In this document: positions 50,420 through 59,203 of the stretch, in pieces
Numbering within the stretch: position 1 is the stretch's first letter
Layout of the letters: each line of letters begins with the position of its first letter
NCBI GenBank assembly: GCA_035910535.1
Contig: JAMHXF010000090.1
Span: 458,036-522,035 of the forward strand
Origin: Archangium_A sp035910535
Lineage (GTDB): Bacteria; Myxococcota; Myxococcia; Myxococcales; Myxococcaceae
Direction of reading: 5' to 3'
Length of the DNA: 64,000 bases
The notes under the pieces: model-generated
Databases searched by the model: none
Told to the model about the DNA's origin: nothing
Seen by the model: only the letters and a program-made list of their open reading frames with translations
Made by a program: the position numbers and the translations under genes

Positions 50420-52546
50420 ATGTCGAAGCGCGCGCCTCGCAGGTCTTTCGCACCGAGCCGCTCGTGGTTGATGGCGCTGCCAGCGGTCGTCTTCCTGGTG
50501 ACGGTGGGGCTCACGGTGGGCGCCGCGGTGGCGACGCGCGAGTCGCTCGACCATGCGCAGCGCGCGCGGTTGGAGATTATTGCGGGGCCGCTCGCGGAGC
50601 GCGTGGGAGATCGCCTCCAGGGCGCCGCCAGCGTCGCGCGCGGGACGGCGGCGCTCTTCTCGTCAGAGCGCACCGTGAACCCCAAAGCCTTTCAGGCCTA
50701 CGTCGCCGCGCAGGCCATGCCGCGGTGGTTCGGTGCGGCGACGGTGGGCTGGGCACCGACGGCCGCAGGGCAGACCACCGAGGTGTTGTTGGTGCAGGGC
50801 CGCCGCGAGTTCGCCGGCTACCGCTTCGAGCGCGACGTGCCGCGCTTCCCGGTGCTGTTTCTGGCGCCGCGCGCGGCTGAAAAAAACGAGCAGCTCGGCG
50901 TCGACCTCGCAGACTTCCCTTCGCGGCTGAAGGCCATCGAGCGCGCGCGCGACGAAGGCACGGTGACGATGGCGCACGTCATGGCGCTGGGCGAAGAGCG
51001 CCAGAGCGTCGAGGTCTATTACCCGGCCTACGCAGGCGTGCGGCCCGACACCCTCGAAGAGCGGCGCGCGCTGTTTCGTGGCGTGGTCTTCGTCACCAGC
51101 GCCACCGACGACCTGTTCGCCAGCTCGCTGGGCGCCATTTCTCCGTACTTCGAGTTTCGCGTGCTCGACCCCGAGTTCGGCGTGGAGCCCGTCGGCGCCT
51201 CGAAGGGCTTCGCCGCGCGTGAAGGCGAGCCCATGGTCACGCGCACCATCGGCTTCGGTGGCCACGCGTTGCTGGTCGAGCTCACGCCCACCGAGCGTCA
51301 TCAAGACCCGTCGGAGCGCCAGGCGGTGGTGGCGATTCTGGGCGTCGGCTCGCTGCTGGCGTTGGCGTTGGCGGGCCTCATTTTTCAGCAGCAACGCGCG
51401 CGCCGCGCCGCCGAAGTTGCCGCCGAGGCCACCGCCGACGCGCTCGATGAAGCCGAGAGCCGCCGCGCGCTGCTCGACCTCGTCGTCGCGCAGACCTCAG
51501 ACGGCATCGTCATGGCAGACGACACCGCGACGGTGCGCATCTTCAACGCTGCGGCCGGTGTGCAGCACGGCGTGAGTCAGACTGACATCGCCAGTCAGCA
51601 CTGGCAGCGCACGTTCAACCTCTTCACGCTCGACGGCTCGCCGCTGAAGCTCGAAGACACGCCGCTGTACCGCGCGGTGCAGGGTGAGCTGGTGCGCGAG
51701 GCCCGGTGGCTGGTGCGGAGGCCCGACGGAGAAGAGACGGTGCTCTCGGGGTCTGCCTCTCCGCTGCGAGATGCAGACGGTAAGAGCGCCGGTGGCGTGC
51801 TGGTGACGCGCGACGAGACCGCGCGGTTGCGCGCCGAGGCCGACCGCGAGCGCCTCATCGCCGCGCTCGAGTTCTCGAACGCCGAGCTCGACCAGTTCGC
51901 CAGCGTCGCCAGCCACGACCTGAAGGCGCCGCTGCGGGGCATCGCGCAGCTCGCGCAGTTCCTCGAAGAAGACCTCGGCGGCGCGGTGACGGGTGAAGCG
52001 CGCAAGCACTTCTCGCTGTTGCAGGGCCGCGTGCGCCGCCTGCAGGCGCTCATCGACGGCATCTTGAACTACGCGCGCGCCGGGCAATCGACGCAGACGC
52101 TCGAGTCGTTCGACACGCGCAGCGCGAGCGCCGAGGCGGTGGCGTTGTTGGGCCTGCCGTCGTCGACGCGCATCACGTTGCCGACGCCGGGCCTCGTCAT
52201 CAACGGCGACAAGACGCTCTTGCAGCAGGCGCTGATGAACCTCATCAGCAACGCCATCAAGCACGGCCCGGTTGACGGGAAGATTGTCATCGACGCGCAG
52301 CTTGACGGGCCCAACGTGCGCTTCAGCGTGAAAGACGAGGGCCCCGGCATCGCGCCCGAGTACCACCAGCGCGTGTGGGGCATGTTTCAGACGCTCAGCG
52401 CGCGCGACGAAAAAGAGAGCACCGGCATCGGGCTGGCGGTGGTGCGCAAGGTGGTGCAGGCGCAGGGCGGTCGCGCCTGGCTCGAGTCGTCACCCGGCCA
52501 GGGCGCCGCGTTTTATTTCACGTGGCCGCGCCGCTTGAAGAAGTGA
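50420..52546 (+). CDS. CHASE-PAS sensor histidine kinase
   Basis: 708 residues from the ATG at 50420. The first membrane segment is WLMALPAVVFLVTVGLTVGA. A ~240-residue CHASE sensor domain (AYVAAQAMPRWFGAATVGWAP, VTMAHVMALGEERQSVEVYYP) follows, then the second membrane segment near 305, a PAS-like domain (LDLVVAQTSDGIVMADDTATV), and HisKA with H499 in SVASHDLKAPLRG. The HATPase has LLQQALMNLISNAIKHG, VKDEGPGIAPEY and GIGLAVVRKV. It lacks its own receiver. A likely partner is one of the regulators downstream. Confidence 0.88.
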   Translation: MSKRAPRRSFAPSRSWLMALPAVVFLVTVGLTVGAAVATRESLDHAQRARLEIIAGPLAERVGDRLQGAASVARGTAALFSSERTVNPKAFQAYVAAQAMPRWFGAATVGWAPTAAGQTTEVLLVQGRREFAGYRFERDVPRFPVLFLAPRAAEKNEQLGVDLADFPSRLKAIERARDEGTVTMAHVMALGEERQSVEVYYPAYAGVRPDTLEERRALFRGVVFVTSATDDLFASSLGAISPYFEFRVLDPEFGVEPVGASKGFAAREGEPMVTRTIGFGGHALLVELTPTERHQDPSERQAVVAILGVGSLLALALAGLIFQQQRARRAAEVAAEATADALDEAESRRALLDLVVAQTSDGIVMADDTATVRIFNAAAGVQHGVSQTDIASQHWQRTFNLFTLDGSPLKLEDTPLYRAVQGELVREARWLVRRPDGEETVLSGSASPLRDADGKSAGGVLVTRDETARLRAEADRERLIAALEFSNAELDQFASVASHDLKAPLRGIAQLAQFLEEDLGGAVTGEARKHFSLLQGRVRRLQALIDGILNYARAGQSTQTLESFDTRSASAEAVALLGLPSSTRITLPTPGLVINGDKTLLQQALMNLISNAIKHGPVDGKIVIDAQLDGPNVRFSVKDEGPGIAPEYHQRVWGMFQTLSARDEKESTGIGLAVVRKVVQAQGGRAWLESSPGQGAAFYFTWPRRLKK

Positions 52547-52548
52547 CT

Positions 52549-52809
52549 TCACGAGCGAACGCGTTGCCCCACGCTGGTGAGCGCCAACACCACCAACGCG
52601 CCGATGACCGAGAAGACGAGGTTCGTCGGTTGGAGCGTCAGCCAGTCAGGGCTGCGGTTGATGACGTTGATGACGAGCGCGCCCACGAAGCTGCCGGCGA
52701 CGCCCAGAATCGTCGTGGCGACGACCCCCATCGCTTGTGAGCCGGGCACCAACGCGCGGGCAATGAGCCCGGCGACCAGCCCGATGATGACGATGGCAAG
52801 TAAGCCCAT
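52549..52809 (-). CDS. GlsB/YeaQ/YmgE-type membrane protein
   Basis: 86 residues. MGLLAIVIIGLVAGLIARAL, then a glycine-rich loop and two more segments (VVATTILGVAGSFVGALVI and LVFSVIGALVVLALTSV) give the three-helix pattern of transglycosylase-associated stress proteins. AGGAGGAAG is upstream of the ATG at 52809. It converges with the CHASE kinase gene with a 2-base gap. Confidence 0.88.
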   Translation of the reverse strand: MGLLAIVIIGLVAGLIARALVPGSQAMGVVATTILGVAGSFVGALVINVINRSPDWLTLQPTNLVFSVIGALVVLALTSVGQRVRS

Positions 52810-53003
52810 GACTTCCTCCTGTGTGGGGTTCGATGGAGGTCTTCAGAGCATCGGGTGTGCCAACAGCCTCAAGCCTCGTCGTCAGGTTCGAAGCCGCGCA
52901 AAGACGCCTCACTTTCGACCAATGATGGGGCGATGTGGTGACGCTCGGGCTGCGTAACCGTGCGTTACGCCGTGGTGGCTCCATTGCTGCTATTGCCACC
53001 GAC

Positions 53004-54401
53004 ATGCGCTTTCGAATCGCCATCGTCGAAGACGACTCGCTCCAGTCGGAGATGCTGCAGAGCACGCTTGTGGCGGAAGGGTACGAGGTCGTCGCGTTTC
53101 CCGACGGGCAGGCGGCGCTCGAAGCGTTGGAGGGCAACACGCGCGTTGACGTGGTGGTGACTGACGTGACGATGCCGCGCCTCGACGGGCTCAAGCTGTG
53201 CGCTGCGTTGAAGCAGTCGCGCGCCGACCTCCCCGTCATCGTGGTGACGGCCGAGTCGAGCGTCGAGCACGCGGTGGCGGCGTTGCGTGCGGGCGCGTGG
53301 GACTTTTTGACCAAGCCGCTCGAGCCTGCGCTGTTGCTGCCGTGCGTGAGCCGCGCCGTCGAGCGCCAACGCCTCACCCGTGAATTGAAAGAGGCGACGC
53401 TGTCGCGCCCTGCGTCGGAGTCGGGGCTCTTCGGCCAGAGCGACGCGATGCGCGGCGTGCGGGAGCTGGTGACGCGCGTGGCGCCGTCGGGCGCGAGCGT
53501 GTTGGTGCACGGCGAGACCGGCACCGGCAAAGAGCTCGTGGCGCGCGCGCTCCACGCGCAGTCTCCGCGGGCCAGCAGCCCCTTCGTCGCCATCAACTGC
53601 GCGGCGCTGCCGGCGGCGCTCGTCGAGAGTGAGTTGTTCGGCTACGCGAAGGGCGCCTTCACCGACGCGCGCGCCGCACGTCAGGGCCTCTTCGTCGAGG
53701 CGAATGGCGGCACCTTGTTCCTCGATGAAATCGCGGAGCTGAGCCTCGACAACCAGGCCAAGTTGCTGCGCGCGCTGCAGGAGCGGAGCGTGCGCCCGCT
53801 GGGCAGCAACAGCGAGGTCTCGTTCGATGCGCGCATTCTCGCGGCCACGCACCGCGACCTCGAGAGCGAGGTCGAAGCCGGGCGCTTCCGTCAGGACCTC
53901 TTCTATCGCCTCAACGTCATCCGCATCGACCTCCCGCCGCTGCGCGACCGCGGCATGGACATCGTTCATCTGGCGACGCGCTTCATCGCCACGGTGTGTG
54001 AGCGCGACGCGCGCGCCAACCTGACGCTGCCCGCCGAAGTGGCGCAGAAGCTCCTCGCATACCCGTGGCCCGGCAACGTGCGCGAGCTCGAGAACTGCGT
54101 CGAGCGCCTGGCCGCCCTCGCGCGCGGCAATGAAGCGACGCTGGCCGACCTGCCCGACGCGGTGCGGCTGCACGAGCGTGAGCGCTTCGCGATGCAGGTC
54201 GACGCGGCCGAAGAGGTGGTGACGCTCGAGGAGCTCGAGAAGCGCTACGTGCTGCGCGTGTTGCACCTGGTCAAAGACAACCGCAGCCGCGCCGCGCAGA
54301 TGCTGGGCATCGACCGCCGCACGCTCTACCGCCGCCTCGAAGGGTGGGGCCTGCCGACGGAGCGCGTCGATGCTGACGGCGTCGGAGGCGCGGCTTCGTG
54401 A
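53004..54401 (+). CDS. Sigma-54-dependent response regulator (NtrC/AtoC type)
   Basis: 465 residues from ATG 53004. The receiver has D54 in VVVTDVTMPR and K in FLTKPLEP. The AAA+ domain has HGETGTGKE (Walker A, 169-177), the sigma-54 contact GAFTDA (217-222) and FLDEIAELS. The C-terminus carries a Fis-type HTH (RAAQMLGIDRRTLYRRLEGW). A close four-base overlap with the gene behind suggests a shared operon. Myxobacteria use many such regulators in development and secretion. Confidence 0.92.
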   Translation: MRFRIAIVEDDSLQSEMLQSTLVAEGYEVVAFPDGQAALEALEGNTRVDVVVTDVTMPRLDGLKLCAALKQSRADLPVIVVTAESSVEHAVAALRAGAWDFLTKPLEPALLLPCVSRAVERQRLTRELKEATLSRPASESGLFGQSDAMRGVRELVTRVAPSGASVLVHGETGTGKELVARALHAQSPRASSPFVAINCAALPAALVESELFGYAKGAFTDARAARQGLFVEANGGTLFLDEIAELSLDNQAKLLRALQERSVRPLGSNSEVSFDARILAATHRDLESEVEAGRFRQDLFYRLNVIRIDLPPLRDRGMDIVHLATRFIATVCERDARANLTLPAEVAQKLLAYPWPGNVRELENCVERLAALARGNEATLADLPDAVRLHERERFAMQVDAAEEVVTLEELEKRYVLRVLHLVKDNRSRAAQMLGIDRRTLYRRLEGWGLPTERVDADGVGGAAS

Positions 54402-55783
54402 CGCAAACTTCGGTGCTCATCGTCGACGACGACGAAGTCGACCGCATCGCCACGCGCCGCGCGCTCAAGGGCTTTGCGTTGCGCGAGGCCAGCACGGCGG
54501 CCGCCGCTGAAGCCGCGCTGCGAGAAGCGCCCGCAGACCTCGTGGTGCTCGACTTCTTCATTCCTCCGGACACCGGGCCTGAAGTCCTGGCGCGCTTGCG
54601 CAAGGTGCAGCCGGGGTTGCCGTGTCTGTTCTTGTCGGGGCAGGGCAGTGAAGAGGTCGCCGTCGAGGCGATGAAGGCCGGCGCAGAAGACTACCTGCCC
54701 AAGTCGGCCGTCTCCGAGCCGCGCCGGCTCTCGCAGCTGGTGCGTCACACGTTGGAGTCGAGCCAGCTGCGCGCGCAGGCCCACCGTGAAGCGGCGCGGT
54801 GCGCGCTCGCGCTCGAGGCCTCGGGCGCCGGCACGTGGAGCACGCAGCTGCGCAAGCAGGTCGTCACCGGTGACGAGCGCTTTCGTGAGCTCTTCGCGCT
54901 GCCTGCCGGCGAGGCCTGGCCGATGGAGGTCTGGCTCTCGTGCCTGGCGCCTGACGACGCGGCGCGCTTGCGGGAATCGCTCCCGAGCGGCGCGGTGAAG
55001 CTGCAGGTGAAGGTGCCTGCTGTCGCGGGGCGCTGGGTCGAGCTGCGCGGCCGTCACGACGACGAAGTCGCCGGCTACTACGGCACCGTGATGGACGTGA
55101 GCGCGTCGAAGGCCGACGAGGCGCGCACACTGGCGATGAAGGACCGCCTCATGGGCATCGCCAGCCACGACCTGCGCAACCCGCTGTCTGCGGTGAAGAT
55201 GGGCGCGACGCTGTTGGCGCGCAGCAAGAGCCTCGATGAAAGAGAGCAGCGCCTCGTCACCAACATCAGCACCAGCGTGGAGCGCATGTCGAAGCTCATC
55301 GCGCAGCTGCTCGACCTCACGCGCGCGCGCCTGGGCGGTGGTCTACCGCTGGAGCGCAAGCGCCTCGACCTGAAGGCGCTGGTCGAGACGCTGGCCGAAG
55401 AGACGCGGCTGGCGAGCGGCCGCACCATCGACGTGCGCGCCGAGGTCGTCACCGTCGACGCCGACGGAGACCGCCTGGGTCAGGTGATCAGCAACCTGCT
55501 CGGCAACGCGGTGAAGCACGGCGACGCCGCGCGCCCCGTCACGCTGGCGCTCACGGCGAAGGGCCAGGGCGCCACGCTGACGGTCGAGAACTGGGGCGAC
55601 CCGATTCCGCTCTCGTTGCTGGGCACGCTCTTCGAGCCCTTCGTGCAAGGGCAGACGTCGGCCGTCAGCGAAGGCCTGGGGCTGGGGCTCTTCATCAGCC
55701 GCGAGGTCGTGCACGCGCACGGCGGCTCGCTCACGGCGACGTCATCGCCGGAGGGCCAGACTGTCTTTATCGTCGAGCTCTAG
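54398..55783 (+). CDS. Receiver-histidine kinase hybrid
   Basis: 461 residues from GTG 54398, which overlaps the previous stop. The receiver (VLIVDDDEVDRIATRRALKG) has D52 in VVLDFFIPPD. A PAS-like region is followed by HisKA with H257 in GIASHDLRNPL and HATPase motifs QVISNLLGNAVKHG, LTVENWGDPI and GLGLFISREVV. The receiver at the N-terminus is the reverse of usual hybrid kinases and would let the protein be a phosphorelay intermediate. No membrane segments, so cytoplasmic. Confidence 0.9.
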   Translation: MTQTSVLIVDDDEVDRIATRRALKGFALREASTAAAAEAALREAPADLVVLDFFIPPDTGPEVLARLRKVQPGLPCLFLSGQGSEEVAVEAMKAGAEDYLPKSAVSEPRRLSQLVRHTLESSQLRAQAHREAARCALALEASGAGTWSTQLRKQVVTGDERFRELFALPAGEAWPMEVWLSCLAPDDAARLRESLPSGAVKLQVKVPAVAGRWVELRGRHDDEVAGYYGTVMDVSASKADEARTLAMKDRLMGIASHDLRNPLSAVKMGATLLARSKSLDEREQRLVTNISTSVERMSKLIAQLLDLTRARLGGGLPLERKRLDLKALVETLAEETRLASGRTIDVRAEVVTVDADGDRLGQVISNLLGNAVKHGDAARPVTLALTAKGQGATLTVENWGDPIPLSLLGTLFEPFVQGQTSAVSEGLGLGLFISREVVHAHGGSLTATSSPEGQTVFIVEL

Positions 55784-55786
55784 CGT

Positions 55787-56194
55787 TCACGTCGCGAACT
55801 GCACCGCCGACCAGTAGCGGTCGATGGTGCCGAGCAGCTCGACGAAGGTCGAGAACTCGAGCGGCTTCACGAAGTAACCGGCGCAGTGGAGGCGGTGCGC
55901 TTCTCGGCGATCCGCTTCTTGCGTGGAGGTCGTCAGCACCACCACCGGCGTCGACGCCAGCGCCGGGTCTTCCCGCAGCGCCTTGAGGAACTCCAACCCG
56001 TTCATTCGCGGCATGTTCAGGTCGAGCAACACCAGCCGTCGCCCGGGCGGCATCTTGCCTTCACGCAGCAGCGTGAGCGCCTCGACGCCGTTCGAAGCCT
56101 CCGTGAGCTGGTGCGCGATGCCTGCCCGAGACAGACCCCGCTTCACCGTCATCACGTCGACTGCGTCATCATCAACCACCAACAGGTTCAGCAT
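55787..56194 (-). CDS. CheY-like stand-alone response regulator
   Basis: 135 residues from ATG 56194. LLVVDDDAVDVMTVKRGL has the acidic pocket, VLLDLNMPRMNGLEFL the phosphorylated Asp, VVLTTSTQEADRREA the Thr and YFVKPLEFSTFV the Lys. It matches the Rcp1-type receivers without output domain that carry the phosphate from bacteriophytochrome-like kinases. Convergent with the hybrid kinase (3-base gap), it is likely its partner. Confidence 0.9.
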   Translation of the reverse strand: MLNLLVVDDDAVDVMTVKRGLSRAGIAHQLTEASNGVEALTLLREGKMPPGRRLVLLDLNMPRMNGLEFLKALREDPALASTPVVVLTTSTQEADRREAHRLHCAGYFVKPLEFSTFVELLGTIDRYWSAVQFAT

Positions 56195-56271
56195 CTCACC
56201 CAACCATTGTCGCGAGTACGGACTGCGCGGCCATTTTCTCCCCGGCCGCGCAAGAACGCCACATCGCGGCG

Positions 56272-56505
56272 CTAGGCGACCACGCTCTCGAGCGAGGTCA
56301 CGTCTTCAAGTGTGGCGCTCTGGCGCTCACGACCGAGCATCAGCGCGCGCGTCAGCACCGCACCGGCGCCGAACGCCGCGCCCAACGCCGCGAGGCCCAG
56401 GCCCACGGCGACGCGCTCGCTGGCGCTGCGGCGACGTTCGAGGCCCATCGCCTCGAGCAGGTTGTCAGACGTGAGCTTCGGCATGGAGAGGGTCATGGTC
56501 TTCAT
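56272..56505 (-). CDS. Small membrane protein, unknown
   Basis: 77 residues. A hydrophilic N-terminal stretch (LTSDNLLEAMGLERRRSASE) is followed by one membrane segment (VAVGLGLAALGAAFGAGAVL) and a short soluble tail (TLEDVTSLESVVA). GGAGGCACCC precedes the ATG at 56505. Function not recognised. Confidence 0.65.
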   Translation of the reverse strand: MKTMTLSMPKLTSDNLLEAMGLERRRSASERVAVGLGLAALGAAFGAGAVLTRALMLGRERQSATLEDVTSLESVVA

Positions 56506-56719
56506 GGGTGCCTCCTTCAGGCAGTGGGGGTGAGCGCTCGTGCATTACACATCGCGTGCCGCACCTGATTCTGCGGGTCTGCGCCGCGCCCACAGCGCAC
56601 GCACGCCTCACTCTGCATTTCAGTGAGACAGCAGCGCTCTGTGCCGATGTGGGTGCGCGCTCGGAAGCGACGGTGGCACCCGCAGTGCAGTGACTCGCAA
56701 CACACAAGGAGCCACGCAC

Positions 56720-56893
56720 ATGAATACCGAAACGTTGACGCTGGGTCTCGAGGTGCTGGGTGAACAGGCGCGAAACGCGCTGCGGCGGGTGCTGTCGAGC
56801 CTGCGGCCGAGCTGGCTGCATTCCAACAGCCCGCAGGCGCGCCTCGAAGGTGAGGTCGACCGCTGGCAGAACGAAGGTGGTGCCACGTGGTGA
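56720..56893 (+). CDS. 57-residue hypothetical protein
   Basis: Starts at ATG 56720 behind AAGGAG. An amphipathic helix (LEVLGEQARNALRRVLSSL) and a short C-terminal part (ARLEGEVDRWQNEGG) are seen. The stop overlaps the next gene by seven bases. Shorter than many gene finders report. Unknown function. Confidence 0.55.
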   Translation: MNTETLTLGLEVLGEQARNALRRVLSSLRPSWLHSNSPQARLEGEVDRWQNEGGATW

Positions 56894-57282
56894 CGGTGCT
56901 CGCCTCGGTGCTCGTCGGGCTCGCGCTTGGAGGCATCGGCCTCTTCGTCGCGCCCAAAGAGCTGCGGCCGGCGCGGCCGTGGCGGGTGATGGGCGTCGCC
57001 TTGTTGGGCGCGCTGCCCGGCGCGTTGCTGGGCCTCGTGCTCATCGACGACCTGCTGCTCGACACGCACGCCATGTCGCTGGCCGCCAGCATCGTGGGCG
57101 CGACGCTGGCGGTGCTCGGCGCGGCGTTCCTCCCGCGAGAAAAAGCAGAGGCAGGTGTGATTGAGGGCCGCACGTTCGCCGCGAAGGGCAGCGTGCTTCA
57201 GGTTGGCGAGCCCGGCTTGCTCGACTGCCTCGCCTGGCTGTGGCGCCTCAGAGCGTCGCGGCGAGCTCGCGTACCTGCGTGA
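56887..57282 (+). CDS. Three-helix membrane protein, coupled to the small gene before it
   Basis: 131 residues from GTG 56887 (GTG 56890 possible). Three membrane segments (TVLASVLVGLALGGIGLFVA, RVMGVALLGALPGALLGLVL, SLAASIVGATLAVLGAAFL) resemble GlsB/YeaQ proteins. The C-terminal ~15 residues run antisense through the HAD gene-end remnant at 57248, so the natural end of this gene may have been different. Unknown function. Confidence 0.55.
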   Translation: MVTVLASVLVGLALGGIGLFVAPKELRPARPWRVMGVALLGALPGALLGLVLIDDLLLDTHAMSLAASIVGATLAVLGAAFLPREKAEAGVIEGRTFAAKGSVLQVGEPGLLDCLAWLWRLRASRRARVPA

Positions 57283-57300
57283 AGTCACCGGCCGCGCGTG
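57248..57300 (-). pseudogene. Remnant of a HAD-hydrolase C-terminus
   Basis: On the minus strand this frame encodes NTRAAGDFTQVRELAATL then TGA. The last 17 residues of the intact HAD gene at 59204 are TRALSNFTQVLELVATL. Twelve of 17 residues agree, and the DNA is nearly the same over the stop-proximal ~40 bases. There is no HAD core here. It is probably the tail of a lost duplicate. The sigma-factor gene ends inside it. Confidence 0.5.
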
Positions 57301-57953
57301 TGTTGCGCCAACGCGAGGTCGAGGCCGAGCCGGCTGAAGACGCCGGCGACGACGCGATCGCAGCGAGGCCGCAGAAACTCGAACGCCACGGCCAGCTGAG
57401 GCTCGAGGTCCTGCGTCAGCCGCACGCGCAGCTTCTCTCTCGCGCGATGCAACCGCGTCTTGACGGTCGCCTCTGGAATCCCCAAACAGCTGGCGGTCTC
57501 GACGCTGCTCAGCTCTTCCACGGCTCGCAACATGAAGACGGTGCGGAACTCATCGGGCAGGGCATCAATGGCGCGCTCGAGAACCCCTCTCAGTTCGCCG
57601 TCGGTCGCGTTCTGCTCGGGGCTTCGTTCTTCGGCATGGAACATGACGTCGTCCTCCGGCACTGACTGAAGCGGCTCATGACCCCGACGACGTCGAACGC
57701 GCGCGAGCGCTTCGTGCAACGCGATGCGCGTCAGCCACGTCGAGAAGAGCGACCGCCCGTCGAACTCGCGGAGGTGCTCGTAGGCGCGCACCCAGGCGTC
57801 CTGCATGACGTCTTCGGCTTCCGCGTTGTCACGCAGAACCGAGCGCGCGGTGCGGTAGACGCGGGTGTTGTTGCGCCGCATGAGCTGCTCGAAGAGCTGC
57901 GGCTCGCCGTCGATGACGCGCGCGACGAGGCCTTCGTCGGTGACTGAGTCCAT
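57285..57953 (-). CDS. ECF-type RNA polymerase sigma factor
   Basis: 222 residues from ATG 57953 (ATG 57962 possible). Region 2 is seen in FEQLMRRNNTRVYRTARSVL, then NAEAEDVMQDAWVRAYEHL and FSTWLTRIALHEALARVRRR. Region 4 has LPDEFRTVFMLRAVEELSSV and IPEATVKTRLHRAREKL. It has a ~45-residue C-terminal extension with two cysteines in a row of hydrophobic residues (CDRVVAGVFSRLGLDLALA). No anti-sigma factor gene is directly adjacent. Confidence 0.9.
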   Translation of the reverse strand: MDSVTDEGLVARVIDGEPQLFEQLMRRNNTRVYRTARSVLRDNAEAEDVMQDAWVRAYEHLREFDGRSLFSTWLTRIALHEALARVRRRRGHEPLQSVPEDDVMFHAEERSPEQNATDGELRGVLERAIDALPDEFRTVFMLRAVEELSSVETASCLGIPEATVKTRLHRAREKLRVRLTQDLEPQLAVAFEFLRPRCDRVVAGVFSRLGLDLALAQHTRGR

Positions 57954-57990
57954 GTCTCTCATCGCGTACCACGCCGTGCGTCGCCCGCGC

Positions 57991-58884
57991 TCATGGGCAC
58001 CTGACGTCGAGCGCCAACGCGAGGCGTTGCACGTCGCGCAGGAGCGCGTCGGCGTTCGTCCTCGTCGTGCGGTGAAGCAGCTCGAGCGCGAGCAGCAAGG
58101 AGGGGTGCTCGAGCTGCGTCACCTCCCAATAGCCCTGGCTTTGCAGGAGCGGCCCCAGCACTTCGCGCTCGAGATGACGCCGCGTCAGCAGGGTCGCTTC
58201 GGCCCACTGCGCGGCGCGCAGCCGCGAAAGCGCGGTCTTCGGCAAGGGGCTCCCAAGCGCGCGCGCCGTGCGCCGCGCGTGAGTCAGGGCCAGCTTCGCG
58301 CTTCGCGTCGGAGGTACGTCGAGGAGCTCCGCGAGCAGCGCGCGTGCCTTCGGAGGGAGAATGCGCGCGAGCGTTCGCCAACGCGGTGTTCGATAGCCGT
58401 AGTGACGAAACGCCCAGATTGACGCGATTCTCAGCGCGGCTTCACGCAGCGGCGGCACGCGGTTGAGCGCGGAGCCACGAGCGCCCTCCCGCAACTCGGC
58501 GTTCAGCGCACGTTCGGTCGCTCGCATCAGCAGCCGGCTGAGTTTCGGTCGCAGCTCGCGCGCGCGACGCTGCAGCGGCGGAAAGAGTCCACGTGGGTCG
58601 TGGAGCACCAGAAGATCTTCGGTCTCGCACTGTGACAGCGACTCCAGCGTGCCCGCATTTCGTTGACCGTCGACCAGCAACGTCACGTCGACGCCACTCC
58701 AGCGGAGCTCTCTTCTGTGGTGCCGGAGCGAGCCTCGCGCCAGGCACCACAGGTCGAGATCTGACCCCGGCTCCGCGTCGCCGCGCGCGGCAGAGCCGGT
58801 GAGCGCGACGGCGAGGAACCCTTCCCGTTTCAGCAGCGCTGGGAGTCGCGCACGCGCGAGGGCGCGCAACGGCTCAGCGCTCAA
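57991..58884 (-). CDS. Nucleotidyltransferase-domain protein
   Basis: About 297 residues. I choose TTG at 58884 because it follows the stop of the preceding gene by one base, and no ATG/GTG is available between there and the motif. VALTGSAARGDAEPGSDLDLW is the GSxxxG...SDxDL motif of MNT-type nucleotidyltransferases. A helical C-terminal half follows (TLLTRRHLEREVLGPLLQ). Substrate unknown. The family includes antitoxin-like and antibiotic-modifying enzymes, but no toxin partner is adjacent. Confidence 0.7.
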   Translation of the reverse strand: MSAEPLRALARARLPALLKREGFLAVALTGSAARGDAEPGSDLDLWCLARGSLRHHRRELRWSGVDVTLLVDGQRNAGTLESLSQCETEDLLVLHDPRGLFPPLQRRARELRPKLSRLLMRATERALNAELREGARGSALNRVPPLREAALRIASIWAFRHYGYRTPRWRTLARILPPKARALLAELLDVPPTRSAKLALTHARRTARALGSPLPKTALSRLRAAQWAEATLLTRRHLEREVLGPLLQSQGYWEVTQLEHPSLLLALELLHRTTRTNADALLRDVQRLALALDVRCP

Positions 58885-58885
58885 C

Positions 58886-59128
58886 TCACTTCTTCCGGCC
58901 CGAGCTGCCACCGCCGCCGATGCTGCCTCGGCCGCCGATGCCAAGGTCCTTGCTGGTACCGCGGTACGTGGCTTCGGACGACTTGCCCTTTCCTTCGGTG
59001 ACTGTCTTCGCCTTCCAACCTTCGGCCGCCGGCCTGGAGGGTGCCTTGGCAGGCTTGCTGGTGGAACGGGGCTGCGTCGCCGTGGCTCTCGCCGCGGCCT
59101 TCGTGGTGGTCTTGTTCAGTGTCGGCAT
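58886..59128 (-). CDS. Small basic Gly-rich protein
   Basis: 80 residues from ATG 59128. It is very rich in Thr, Ala, Lys and Gly (TKAAARATATQPRSTSKPAK, GGRGSIGGGGSSGRKK). This looks like a nucleic-acid-binding or disordered histone-like tail. It lies immediately upstream of the nucleotidyltransferase gene. No family recognised. Confidence 0.5.
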   Translation of the reverse strand: MPTLNKTTTKAAARATATQPRSTSKPAKAPSRPAAEGWKAKTVTEGKGKSSEATYRGTSKDLGIGGRGSIGGGGSSGRKK

Positions 59129-59203
59129 GGTGCGCGATGGAGTCGCGAGCTGGAAAAAGGTTCCCGAGAATATCGACGCGCTGTTCGCGAGCATCGTGGC
59201 GCG

